Source: Hermatobates lingyangjiaoensis
Taxonomy: Eukaryota; Arthropoda; Insecta; Hemiptera; Hermatobatidae
Direction: 5' to 3'
DNA length: 64,000 nt
NCBI GenBank assembly: GCA_026182355.1
Contig: JAPFBL010000166.1
Span: forward strand, 1,364,001 to 1,428,000
The notes under the pieces were generated by a model. That model worked only from the letters and a program-made list of their open reading frames with translations. It was not told where the DNA came from and did no database searches. This document shows, piece after piece, positions 54,841-64,000 of the stretch (the stretch's first letter is position 1; each line of letters begins with the position of its first letter). Position numbers and translations under genes: made by a program.

Positions 54841-57800
54841 TGTATTATATGTGTATGTGTATAAAAACATAATTATTTCAATAATACATGAAATAAAAAT
54901 CGTCCTAAGAAGCACAGTAAGATATTTTGAAGTGGACAAATGTCTTTGGATTTATTAACTATTTTTTTCCCCATCCAACTGGTTATTCTGAATCAATGTG
55001 TACTGCGAGCAAAAATGTTTGCCGACTCCTGAAGAAAGGTATATACTTATATCTTAGGATAAGTTGCCAGTAAATTGTTGTCTTTAAAATGACAGCAGGT
55101 TTTTAATTCCCTGTTTTTACCAAATACCTCCAATTTATGTATTATTTATTTCTACTTATGTACAAAGTAACTTGGCTAGAGACATATGCTTTATCTTATG
55201 CCATTGCTCTTATTTTACACTGTAATCCAAGAGTTTTGGGATTGACGTTAATAAAAAAAATAACCAAATCACTGTATTATCACTACAAACTAGGTAAAAC
55301 TGAAGCTTTCGACCTTCAAATGTCATCAAGGGTTTTTTAATGTTTATTTTACTATTTTACATATACATGTAAAAGAAAGAAGTATACAAACAATTTGAAT
55401 TAAAGCTTAACACTTAGATTCTAAACTAAAAAAGAAAAGGTAGAGAAGCCAATAAAATAACATTCCTAGGTTATGAATTTCCAGATGGTTATAGTTTTTT
55501 TTAAATTATTGTTGATTATGTTTATTATGTAGACAATGTAAAGCGAGTTTTATTAAAGAAAATTGAAACATTAAACAATCGATAAATATAAACAATTAAC
55601 TAACTATAAATAGTATAATGTCGCTTATTTGTCAATTATCATAGATATTTATATCGTAAACAGCTATCGAAATAATATGAAAAAGTTGCAATACATTTAT
55701 TCTTTTTCACAGGGATTTCTTGAGACATGTAACTCATTTTAAGGGTTGGCAAGGGGAAAAGGCTGATAAAGCTGTTCTAGACTAATATTTAATGTGCAAC
55801 TAAAATATCTTAGCTCTGGCAATTATCTAGGTTATTTTTTAATTATTTTTTTTTGTAAGTGTTATGTCTTAGTATTTTTATTTTTTTTCTAACCATTTAG
55901 CATCATTATATAGGTACAGTTATTCAGTTATCATCAAAAACCTTTATGTCGTTTATTGAAAACACTCTAAATGAACTCAAACCAACCTACCTTTAGACCT
56001 ATTTTGCAATCAGGGAAAAGTGCAGAAATAGCAATACGAAAGTGCTAGGTGACATGTGTGCGTGACGTGTTGTGCAGGCTGCCTTGTTTTTAGAGGGTCA
56101 TCAACTTGGAGCCTTTTCATTCCACTTCCTCTGCTGAGATGTCAAACAGATCAATAGTTGAACACAGATTCTGCCTAGATATTTATCCTTACATTTATTA
56201 TTCCCTAAGAAGGAAAAGAAAAGTTCCAGATATATTTTTGAATTCCGTTTGGCATTTTTTAATATGACTATTATTCACCAGATAGACTATTTAATTGTAG
56301 TTTACCTTTTTATGAAGAAAAAACACTAGTACTGTATTTCCTTTACTTAATTTCACTACAACGAAATGGAACTTACCATAATTTCGAACAGTCAATTTAA
56401 TTAACTCTTTGTTCTAGTGATGTGACTAATTATAAAGTTTATTACTTAAAACTTATTATAAGGCATTATATATATATATATAGATTTTATATATGATAAA
56501 ATATATATCAATATATTTTAATCGAAGTGACGTTTTTCCGAAAAGACTTTGTCAAACGACTTTTCCGTTTATACCAAACTTTGTCCTAGGCTAGAGGTCG
56601 GCTTACGCCATCACACACGCCTAGCTGAAGAGTTCTGAAAGATCGAAACAAAGCAGGAGAAAGATGTCAGCTCCACTGAAATTGGGCCAGAAACACAACT
56701 TTGGATGTAAAACCTTGTCATGTTTCAGTGTTGAGTTGGAATTTCATCCTGTCGTTTTCGTCATACGGTGACTCATCAGCAACGCGAGTGAGCGTTGGAA
56801 CGATGGATTAAGACAAACAACCTGTTAAAGCAAACGCTTGTTGAGAAAAGCAAACGCTTTTCTGTCTAAACGTTTATTTCCGTTGGTACGTATGGAATTT
56901 TTTTAAAATTTAAAACATTTAAAAGAATATCTCTCTAACTCTCTCTCTCGCTCTCTCTCAATAATGATCAAAACAAATTGGAAATGTACTAACTACCTTA
57001 CTTCTACTGCTGTTTATCCATAGTCCTATTACATGATTTCACTAATCTTTTATTAGGTTTAATATTATTATTTATAATGAATTTCAATTACTAGTGCAAA
57101 TCCTAATTAGTTATGCCTTCTTAACTGATTCGTTGTTGGCTTAAAATTATATTACTAAATCGTTGGGTTAAAATCATTGCTAATATTGAATGTTGCCTTT
57201 CATTATTGATTCACATTCTTTAACAATAACATCATTTTAAATATGAAAATAAAGCATAAAGCAAGGTAAAGACATCTCCTGTTATCAGTACGTAAAAGAA
57301 CTGATTCCTTTTTCAAATCCTAATGCAATTTGTTTAATTATTTCTACTGGAACAGTGGAAAGCTTATTATGAAATACTATAGGACTTTCTAATAAGCACA
57401 TATATTTGTAAATACAGATGCAAAGATCTTTATAATTAAAATTAATTTGCAGTTATTGTTTTAAACTTGAAAAGAAATAATAAAAAAAAGATTAAAAAAA
57501 TAACACTGGAGTGTAGTTCACTCCATTTTTTTAACCAATCTATCAATATAAATAAAAGAAAAGCTTTATTTCTACATTACTTAGAACATATTTTAAGTTA
57601 CCTAACGTTTTATACATCAAAGAAACCGAATCCATTCTTAGAAAAATGTCTCTCTGTTTGTACAAAAATTTTATCACAAGCTAACTCAGACACTATAAGT
57701 TATAGCAAACTGAAACTTTGACAGTAGTTTTGCGTTTGTCTATCTTAAAAGCTAAAATTTGAATGGATTGGAAATTTAACGTAGAACCAAAGTTATGAAT

Positions 57801-58356
57801 TTTTAAGCTGTATTTGGCTGACTGCACAGGTAAACAGGTATGTAGACAAATAAAAATATGCAGTATTTTTAGCCTTTTTTTGTAACAATCCGTATTGTTA
57901 GTTGATTTTGTCGTTTACGTTCGTCATAATTTGTTCACTTGAAAAAACTGGGCTCTATCCACCAGCGTACTTAATAAGAAGTATGCCTAGGGTAAAATCA
58001 ATTTTGAGCCATTATCTAAAGCTGCAAAACGTAATAGAACTCCAGGTCTAATGACAGTTATGAACTGTAATAATATTTTACATATTTTATAATTTCTAAC
58101 CATATTTTGGATTACCAAGTATCATCTCTAAATTTTTGTAAAATACCCCTCAAAGACGGGGGCACGTCTGCTAGTTATCAAGTAGTCACTATCAAAAGGA
58201 AACATGAAAACAATATGTATGTTACCTGAAATCATTACGCATTTAAAAGTTTTTTTTTAAAAACATTGAAATTTTAAAACTGTTTTTTTTTTTTAAAAAA
58301 AACTAAAACTGTTAAGTTGTGTACGGATTGCTAATATAAATTGTTGTTTGTTGCAG
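54841..58356. other. AT-rich intron sequence
   Basis: No gene. 56467-56510 is TA-rich and is followed by a GC-richer block (56520-56860) with CTGAAGAGTTCTGAAAGATC then GAAAC, another hammerhead-like but unproven string. A (CT)n run lies at 56935-56960. The last 40 bases form the branch and pyrimidine region of the acceptor at 58356. Confidence 0.4.
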
Positions 58357-58517
58357 GTTCACCCAAGGACGCTTCACGATAGATACGATTCCTGCGGACA
58401 AAGCCCTTGCACTTATCATACAACCTTTGCAGAAGAATGATGCTGGCACGTATACGTGCACTGCCAAATATGCCAACTCAAGAATACTCACCAAAACTGT
58501 CACTCTCTCCCCAATCG
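58357..58517 (+). CDS. Fas2: Fasciclin 2-like exon, second half of the Ig domain
   Basis: Completes the Ig domain begun at 42278: the first base finishes a Lys codon, followed by FTQGRFTIDTIPADKALALI and the F-strand signature Asp-Ala-Gly-Thr-Tyr-Thr-Cys. The domain's second Cys is codon 58457-58459; the Asp is 58439-58441. It ends ATCG|GTAAGT in phase 1. With the 175-base partner the module is 336 bases, a whole number of codons with phase 1 at both ends, the usual layout of a movable Ig domain. AKYANSRILTKTVTL after the Cys resembles insect Fasciclin 2. The transmembrane or GPI part and the later Ig and fibronectin domains must lie beyond the window. Confidence 0.87.
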
Positions 58518-61290
58518 GTAAGTCATTTTTGCAACATAATGAGGATATACAATGTCTTTGAACAATTGTAATTTTTTTTTTGTTCTGTTTATATTTCCCA
58601 CATTTGGAAATAATACTGAGTTTTCCTTTATCAGCGTTTGAATTTATTGCAATGTTGTTGCCTCGTCTTTTATAACTTGTTGTACGTTAATTATTAATTT
58701 ACTTACGTATTTATTTACGTACTATCAAGTTCCTTTTACAGTACAAGGTATATTTATGTTAATATTAATTAATACATAATAAACTAACAAACATCAATTA
58801 CACATAATAATGATAATAAAGGTAATTAGGTTACAAAACTGAGTCAGTGCAGTTAAGCAAACTGTAACATTATGATTGATAGCTATAATAGATGTTATAT
58901 TATTTTAAAAATGTCTTTATGTCAATATAATATGTTTATATATTATTATATCATATTATTTATATTTATATATGCAATATAAAAAGTGTACACTGCTACA
59001 CAGACCATTACACTTAAAAAACATATCCAGCAGTGGAAAATGAAGCAAATAATTATTTTTATGACATCGAACATAGAATTACTAGGGTGTTTTCACATAT
59101 GACGTAATGTGAAAATATAGTTGGGAAATGAGAAATGGGAATCAATTAAATTTTTGAATTATGTATATAAAACTAGAATGTCATAATAGGTTCTACGAAA
59201 AATAAGACCAGTAATATTAAATATGGTACAAAAGAGAGGATAATAAGATGGATCTATAGGGAAACTGGACTTATGGGAAAGCTGCTTAAGAAATTTGGAA
59301 TGGACAGATTGAGGTAAATAATGTGGATTCTAAATAGATGAGACATATTATAAAATTAGAAAATCAGAAGATTTATAAAGAGTAACGCAAGTATTGGGAT
59401 CTTATAAATATATTATAATGAAACCAAACGTTTTCATCGCACGATTTTTAAATCAACAAAATGATTTTCAAAAGTTAATTTAGAATCAAAAATCATTCTT
59501 AAATCTTCTATAGACTTTATTTCAGTGAGAAGATTACATTTAAATTTGTAAGGATATATTATTGGAGTTATTAAACGGGAAAAGGATATTAAGAAACACT
59601 TAGAGAAATTTAGATTGAGATTAATCGAAAAACACCTATTTATAAGTTTATTTCTTGAATGTTGAAGGAGGCGATCTTGAAGTACTCGTAAAATAAATAT
59701 TATGCATCATTATTACATGTGGAGTTGTTGTACGAATTTTATTTTTATTTTAAATTATGATGGTTCTAATTTGATAGACCGTTTTATGAAAATTTTTCAA
59801 TGGGTCCGATTTTAATTGAGAAAATATTGTCTTTTTTTCTGTAATATTATGATTGTATATATTAGAATCTCAGTGAACAAAATGAATATGCTTTGAAAGC
59901 TCTTTATCCTATATAAGTTTTAAAAACAAAGGTTGAAAATGCATAAAATTCTAAAGTATAACTCAGCAGTGCTTTGTCCATCAAAAACTTGATTTGCTTG
60001 AACAAACTACCACCCCCCCCCCCCCTCTATCTGGTTTTCAAAAACCCTTGACTACAAAGCATTTTTGTTATTAAGTTAAGTTAGAGCGATATAAAGAAGA
60101 TTGTAAACTTTTGATACAGAACGACTTTATAAAAATAGACGCACGGGAAATACCTGTTTCCTTAATGCGTTATTATGTACACATGATTGATCAACCAGTT
60201 TAAAAGTAACTGATTGCATCTAACAAGCTATTAATGGATGAGGGGTCGCTAAAAACTCTTAGTCATCTAAACTTAGTTACAAGTTTCTTACCAAATAATC
60301 TTAAATGTTTTAACCTTTAAGATTATTAATTATTAAAATTTGTTGTAAAGAAGATTATGAATAATTTCGTATACAATTTGTAAAAGATTTTACAACTTGG
60401 TAGTTAACAGTCGAAATTTAATTTCATATCCACTAGCAACTAAAAACAATTTACTGCTACATAAAACTGAATTCTAACCTGTTTAAACTAGCTCCATTAT
60501 GTAAGGGGAAGTGACAAAGAGTTCAATTCTCTAAGGATACATTCACATTGATCCAAATCCTTCACTGTTCCTTCTGTATTCTTTATTCATTCATACCTAA
60601 AGATTCCAAACAACTCTCCAAGTAAGAATATACCGTTTTATCTCCATATAATAATATTATTTTGTATATTATTCATTTAGTGACAATTCTTATTCTCCTA
60701 TTATGATCAAAATTCTTTCAATTATGTTACTTGAATATGTCCTTTTTTCCACTCATATTTTTTGTAATCTATAAATGTCTCTTTGCGTGTCTGTTTAGAC
60801 AACAAAAATGGTCAATTAGAGGGGTTTCATTTTCATTTAAATAGTTTTAATGTAAAAAAATCTTGAAGTGCTCATATCTCATTGAAAAATATGTTAAAGT
60901 ATATTTGAAGGCCTGACCCGGTTTTGGCACTTTTTTTTGTTATATCAAAGGACCTTGTTCGTTACTAATAAACAAAATAGAATCGTTAATTACTTCTTGA
61001 CGAGATCTATGTAGATGATTTTATAGAGCATTTCAATGCCTAATTCTGTGAAAATTATAGGCGGTAGAGTATAAAAAAATTATGGCCAAATACAGATTAA
61101 AATATTTTAAAAATGAATGACTTTAGGAAAAATCTGATAGCACCTACTGTATAACAAAATTACCTTCTCTACAACGTTTTTGAGAATCATTTATCTCCGT
61201 GTCATCTACATAAGTTCTTAAAATTTCAAAAACTGTACAGGTGTAAAATTAGTGTTTCACATTCTCTATTCATTAGGTGTTCTTATTGAG
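58518..61290 (+). other. Intron sequence after the second Ig exon
   Basis: Begins with a consensus donor GTAAGT. AT-rich; no exon found. A run of 13 C lies at 60013-60025. Confidence 0.6.
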
Positions 61291-61298
61291 TAAGGTTT

Positions 61299-61590
61299 TT
61301 TTTACTTTACTATAAGTAAAGTATAGTAATCGTGAAAAAATTCCATCTCGAGATTTTGACGGAATTATATGTTTAGAGGTCCTAAAAGTCGTTTTATGAT
61401 GTTTTTCGATGATGTCTGTGTGTGTGCATGTGTGGGTGGGTGAGTGTGTTAGCATTGCTTGTTACCACGCTACGATCCAGAATCTTTGATGGATCAAGTT
61501 GATATTTTACACAAAAATGGGCCCCATAGTGTAGATGATCCCTACTGTTTGGGAAGAATTATGCATGACAAAAAAGTCACTTTTTTTGTA
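61299..61590 (+). repeat. ~700-bp dispersed repeat, copy 3 (5' part)
   Basis: ACTTTACTATAAGTAAAGT start, GATTTTGACGGAATTATATG, a GTGTGTG/GGGTGGG run and GAATCTTTGATGGA, as in copy 1; it breaks off after the CATGACAAAAAAGTCAC stretch. Confidence 0.8.
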
Positions 61591-61599
61591 GTTTATTTT

Positions 61600-63280
61600 A
61601 AGATCAAGAACTTTAAATTAATTAATCGTTTCCAGCACTCACGCTAATAATTCCTTACCTTTAGTGACGTTCTAGGGAATAGTTTGACTCATTGGTTCTT
61701 TGGGACTTAGTTTAGTTATTGATTAACCACATTACCATATTAAACGTAATGTTAAAAATGATTATTTTCTTAATTTTTACGTATAACCTTAAATTTATTG
61801 ATAGATTGTTATCTGTTATTATGAATTATACTCGTTTGTATATGATAGTTTTATATTAACAAAGTATGTTTCACTTCAAATTGCTTCAAAATACGTATTA
61901 CGGTATTTAATCTAAAAATTAAAATTGAAATCTAATTGTTTACTGGGTGAAGGCAAGACTGCTTGTGTTATACGAATATAGCAGTGTTTGTTAAAGCCGA
62001 GAAACATTGAGTTTGTTATTATGTTTACTTATAGTAAAGTTGAGTGAACGCCTTTTTATTTTTGTTGGCATATTTGGTATCTCAAAGTACTGTGATTCAT
62101 AACGTTAAGCTTAATAAACTGTAAAATAGACTATATATTTCAATCACTATTGTATCAAATAAAGACACAGATTAATTACAGTCTATATAGGGAGTAGCAA
62201 ACGGGTAAACTGCCCGTTTTTTTAACTGAGCCCTCAACAAGTACCCATCCAAAAATAAACTTCAATTTCATTTTTAGATTTGATTGGGATAACATTTTAT
62301 TTTACTATGAAATTAAAATGTAGTAATTATGATTTAGATTGTATGAGTGTGTGTGTGCGTGCGTGTTTGTGGTTCCTGTTTCCTTTCCTGATGAAGTGCG
62401 TGTGTTCTAATTTCCAGTTTTTAATGAACTAACCTTCCTTTTCTCCATCCTTTATTATTAAATGAATGTTAACAGATTGTATTAAGCTAAAAACAGCTTT
62501 ATTTTAAAAATAATCATACAGACATCTTTTCATAATGGTTAGCTTCAAAGTTAAAGAAAAGCTAAAAATACACCTCTTAGCCTCGCGTGGATGATAACTA
62601 AACGATGATTCTGACTCTAAACAATGTAGCTGGTACTCTTTATTTCCAACTGACATACCACAACAGATTGTAAAAGAATACATGTAGACTTGGAGAAAAA
62701 TATTCTTTCAAAACGTAATATAATTATGAATTTTTATAAAAAAATATGTCATTGTTGGTGTTTTATTGGTGAATCTTAAGTTAGTAATGTTCCATAAAAT
62801 TATTTTCCTATTTCTTATGACCCAGTTTAAAATCGCTGTTGGAGATAACTTTGTACATTAGGGAGACAGTTTGATTGAAAGAATAGTGTTGTATTTACTT
62901 TTTTATTTATTGTTTAATCTGCATTGGCAAAAAGGGGGAGAAAGAGGAAAGCTATTGTAATAATCAACAAGGATACGCCAGGTGACCAAACTACGTGAGC
63001 AAGAATATGATTGGGGAATGAGTCCATCGAGATGTGAGCTTCATAGACTTATCTTAAATGTCCAATATTCTGTAGGCGCATGTAAACAACCGAAAAGTGA
63101 AATAAACATATATAATGTGCGCAGTAGTTACATAGAAGTGTCTCAGAAAAAACAGTCCGCACATGAAGCCAATTATGCAACATATTTGACAGTTTATATG
63201 TTTTGTAAAAATTCCTTTTTTTTTCAACTTTTTTTTGATTGTCCGTGTAGGTGGATGTGTATCTAAAAGTCTGTAGCCAT
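61600..63280. other. AT-rich intron sequence
   Basis: No gene. 62027-62046 repeats the solitary palindrome end TTTACTTATAGTAAAGTTG. Short overlapping frames at 62982-63315 have no recognised domain. Confidence 0.4.
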
Positions 63281-63284
63281 ATTA

Positions 63285-63630
63285 CAAACCGCACCGTTTG
63301 ATATATCAAACTCATATTTTAGACAAAACTGGACCCTATAGTGTAGTTGTGCCCGATTGTTTTTGGGTAGTACATCATGGGAAAGTCACTTTTTTGTCAA
63401 AATGTATTTTACACATTTCTTCCCTACTTAACAGCTAACTCTAGGATGTTGAGATTTTGGGATTAATATGAAACTGATAACAGCATTACTGAAATTTGTC
63501 AACAACCGTAAAAGTAAATATTTCAATAAAATGTAAAAAATGATGACGTATGATTAAGTCTGAAAACTTGTGAACACGATAGATATCATACCGTTTTACC
63601 GATCACAATGAAAATATCCAAAAGAAGCCA
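63285..63630 (+). repeat. ~700-bp dispersed repeat, copy 4 (inner part)
   Basis: Matches the middle of copy 1 (AAACTGGACCCTATAGTG, CATCATGGGAAAGTCAC, AATAAAATGTAAAAAATG). It is interrupted at 63645 by the hammerhead element and resumes after 63871 (GTAGAATG). Confidence 0.65.
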
Positions 63631-63645
63631 TTTATGAGTGGGTGA
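63631..63645. repeat. Left target duplication of the 211-bp hammerhead element
   Basis: TTTATGAGTGGGTGA, 15 bases, identical to 63857-63871. Confidence 0.88.
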
Positions 63646-63674
63646 TCAAACCACAATAAGAAATGGGAAAACAA

Positions 63675-63717
63675 GACTAAGATCTTTCAACCGTAACAAG
63701 CGGTCTTCGTCAGAGTC
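63675..63717 (-). ncRNA. Hammerhead-like motif, minus-strand arm
   Basis: Exact mirror of 63748-63790, so the element carries one motif on each strand. Confidence 0.55.
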
Positions 63718-63747
63718 AAAAACCCAACTGCAGTCAGTTGGGTTTTT

Positions 63748-63790
63748 GACTCTGACGAAGACCGCTTGTTACGGTTGAAAGATCTTAGTC
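63748..63790 (+). ncRNA. Hammerhead-like motif, + strand arm
   Basis: Helix I GACT (63748-63751) with AGTC (63787-63790), core CTGACGA (63752-63758), one extra A, helix II GACCG (63760-63764) with CGGTT (63772-63776), GAAA (63777-63780), palindromic helix III AGATCT (63780-63785), and T63786 at the cleavage position. T there is permitted but slow in known hammerheads. Four independent helical or core parts fit, and the layout equals that at 12301 despite different sequence. Confidence 0.55.
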
Positions 63791-63856
63791 TTGTTTTCCC
63801 ATTTCTTATTGTGGTTTGATCATTGATTGTTGTTTCACGTGTTTATGTGAAATCTT

Positions 63857-63871
63857 TTTATGAGTGGGTGA
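63857..63871. repeat. Right target duplication of the 211-bp hammerhead element
   Basis: TTTATGAGTGGGTGA, identical to 63631-63645. Confidence 0.88.
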
Positions 63872-64000
63872 GTAGAATGCATGTTGACCAAAATTACATG
63901 GAAGTTGTGGAGAGTTTTATAATTTCTGAAAGATTTTTTTCGCTAAATGACATAATGAATGAAAGTTTATGAATATAAATCAACTTCAAAATAGTCCTAT
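63872..64000. other. Resumed ~700-bp repeat and AT-rich sequence
   Basis: GTAGAATG... continues the interrupted repeat for a few tens of bases; no gene. Confidence 0.4.

Larger units (their letters stand above)
42453..58356 (+). other. 15.9-kb intron splitting the Ig domain
   Basis: Donor GTCAGT at 42453, acceptor TTGTTGCAG ending at 58356, phase 2: the codon AA|G gives Lys and keeps the Ig frame. The alternative donor GTAACA four bases later would break the frame of the next exon. Filled with repeats listed separately; no other exon was found. Confidence 0.8.
63646..63856. mobile_element. Complete 211-bp palindromic hammerhead element
   Basis: Bounded by a 15-bp target duplication and inserted in the ~700-bp repeat. 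Arms 63643-63730 and 63735-63822 (the first three bases shared with the duplication) are perfect reverse complements of 88 bp around a 4-bp spacer CAGT. After the right arm comes a 34-base tail with its own hairpin TTCACGTGTTTATGTGAA. It encodes no protein and must be moved by another element. The perfect arms suggest a recent origin. Its parts recur in at least eight other places in the window. Confidence 0.85.

Noticed and set aside
55280..55330. Reverse-strand TTGATGACATTTGAAGG ... GAAAGCTTCAG as a ribozyme
   Set aside because: The first conserved C is T and helix II pairs poorly.
56617..56660. CTGAAGA ... GATCGAAAC as a hammerhead
   Set aside because: Helix II has a mismatch in four pairs and helix III is not palindromic; not enough to call.
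63000..63315. Overlapping 94- and 88-codon frames on both strands
   Set aside because: AT-rich, no domain, no splice or start context; chance frames.

Overview
This is an AT-rich, eukaryotic, almost entirely non-coding stretch. It is most likely from an insect with a repeat-heavy genome. The only host coding sequence I can support is two exons on the + strand, 42278-42452 and 58357-58517. Together they encode one immunoglobulin domain that matches, from memory, the first Ig domain of insect Fasciclin 2 (the NCAM-type neural adhesion protein). Splice sites and phases fit (phase 1 in, phase 2 between, phase 1 out). The two exons are separated by a 15.9 kb intron, so much of the window, perhaps all of it, is intron of this gene. 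I could not find the exon upstream (signal peptide) or the next Ig exon downstream.

The left 13 kb is a nest of retroelements. A 7,061-bp jockey-type non-LTR retrotransposon lies on the minus strand (4051-11111) with a 14-bp target duplication. It has ORF1 (gag-like, three zinc knuckles), ORF2 (endonuclease plus reverse transcriptase, all catalytic motifs present), a tandem-repeat 3' UTR and a 7-bp repeat at its 3' end instead of poly(A). ORF1 carries one frame break at a run of seven C. The element sits inside an older repeat array (3437-4050 and 11126-12871) built from a ~637-bp unit with a TATA box followed 30 bp later by a type I hammerhead-ribozyme motif. The uninterrupted version of the insertion site is present at 12293-12306. 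The array is inverted about a poly-T junction near 11560-11572 and is bounded on both sides by (TA)n.

Across the rest of the window, short repeats flanked by (TA)n tracts recur. Some encode the end of a Penelope-like leader ending Gly-Leu-Leu-Pro-x-(Tyr/Phe)-Thr-Asn-Ile-Tyr. Others carry a second hammerhead-like motif (core CTGACGA ... GAAAGATCTT). Many are arranged as inverted dimers. The cleanest is a 211-bp insertion at 63646-63856 with a 15-bp target duplication and one hammerhead motif on each strand. The most interesting system here is therefore a set of small, hammerhead-bearing, (TA)n-associated retroelements, probably parasites of a Penelope-like element, repeatedly forming palindromes.

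Other content: a 5'-truncated second copy of the jockey element with its own 12-bp duplication (45272-45836), inserted in a ~130-bp tandem repeat; two tRNA-derived SINE copies; a piggyBac-like MITE with TTAA ends; a ~700-bp dispersed repeat present four times; a minisatellite about 500 bp downstream of the first Ig exon; and a 3' remnant of a non-LTR element ending in (TAA)n. No rRNA, canonical tRNA or CRISPR array was seen. All similarity statements are from memory and by eye; no search was run.
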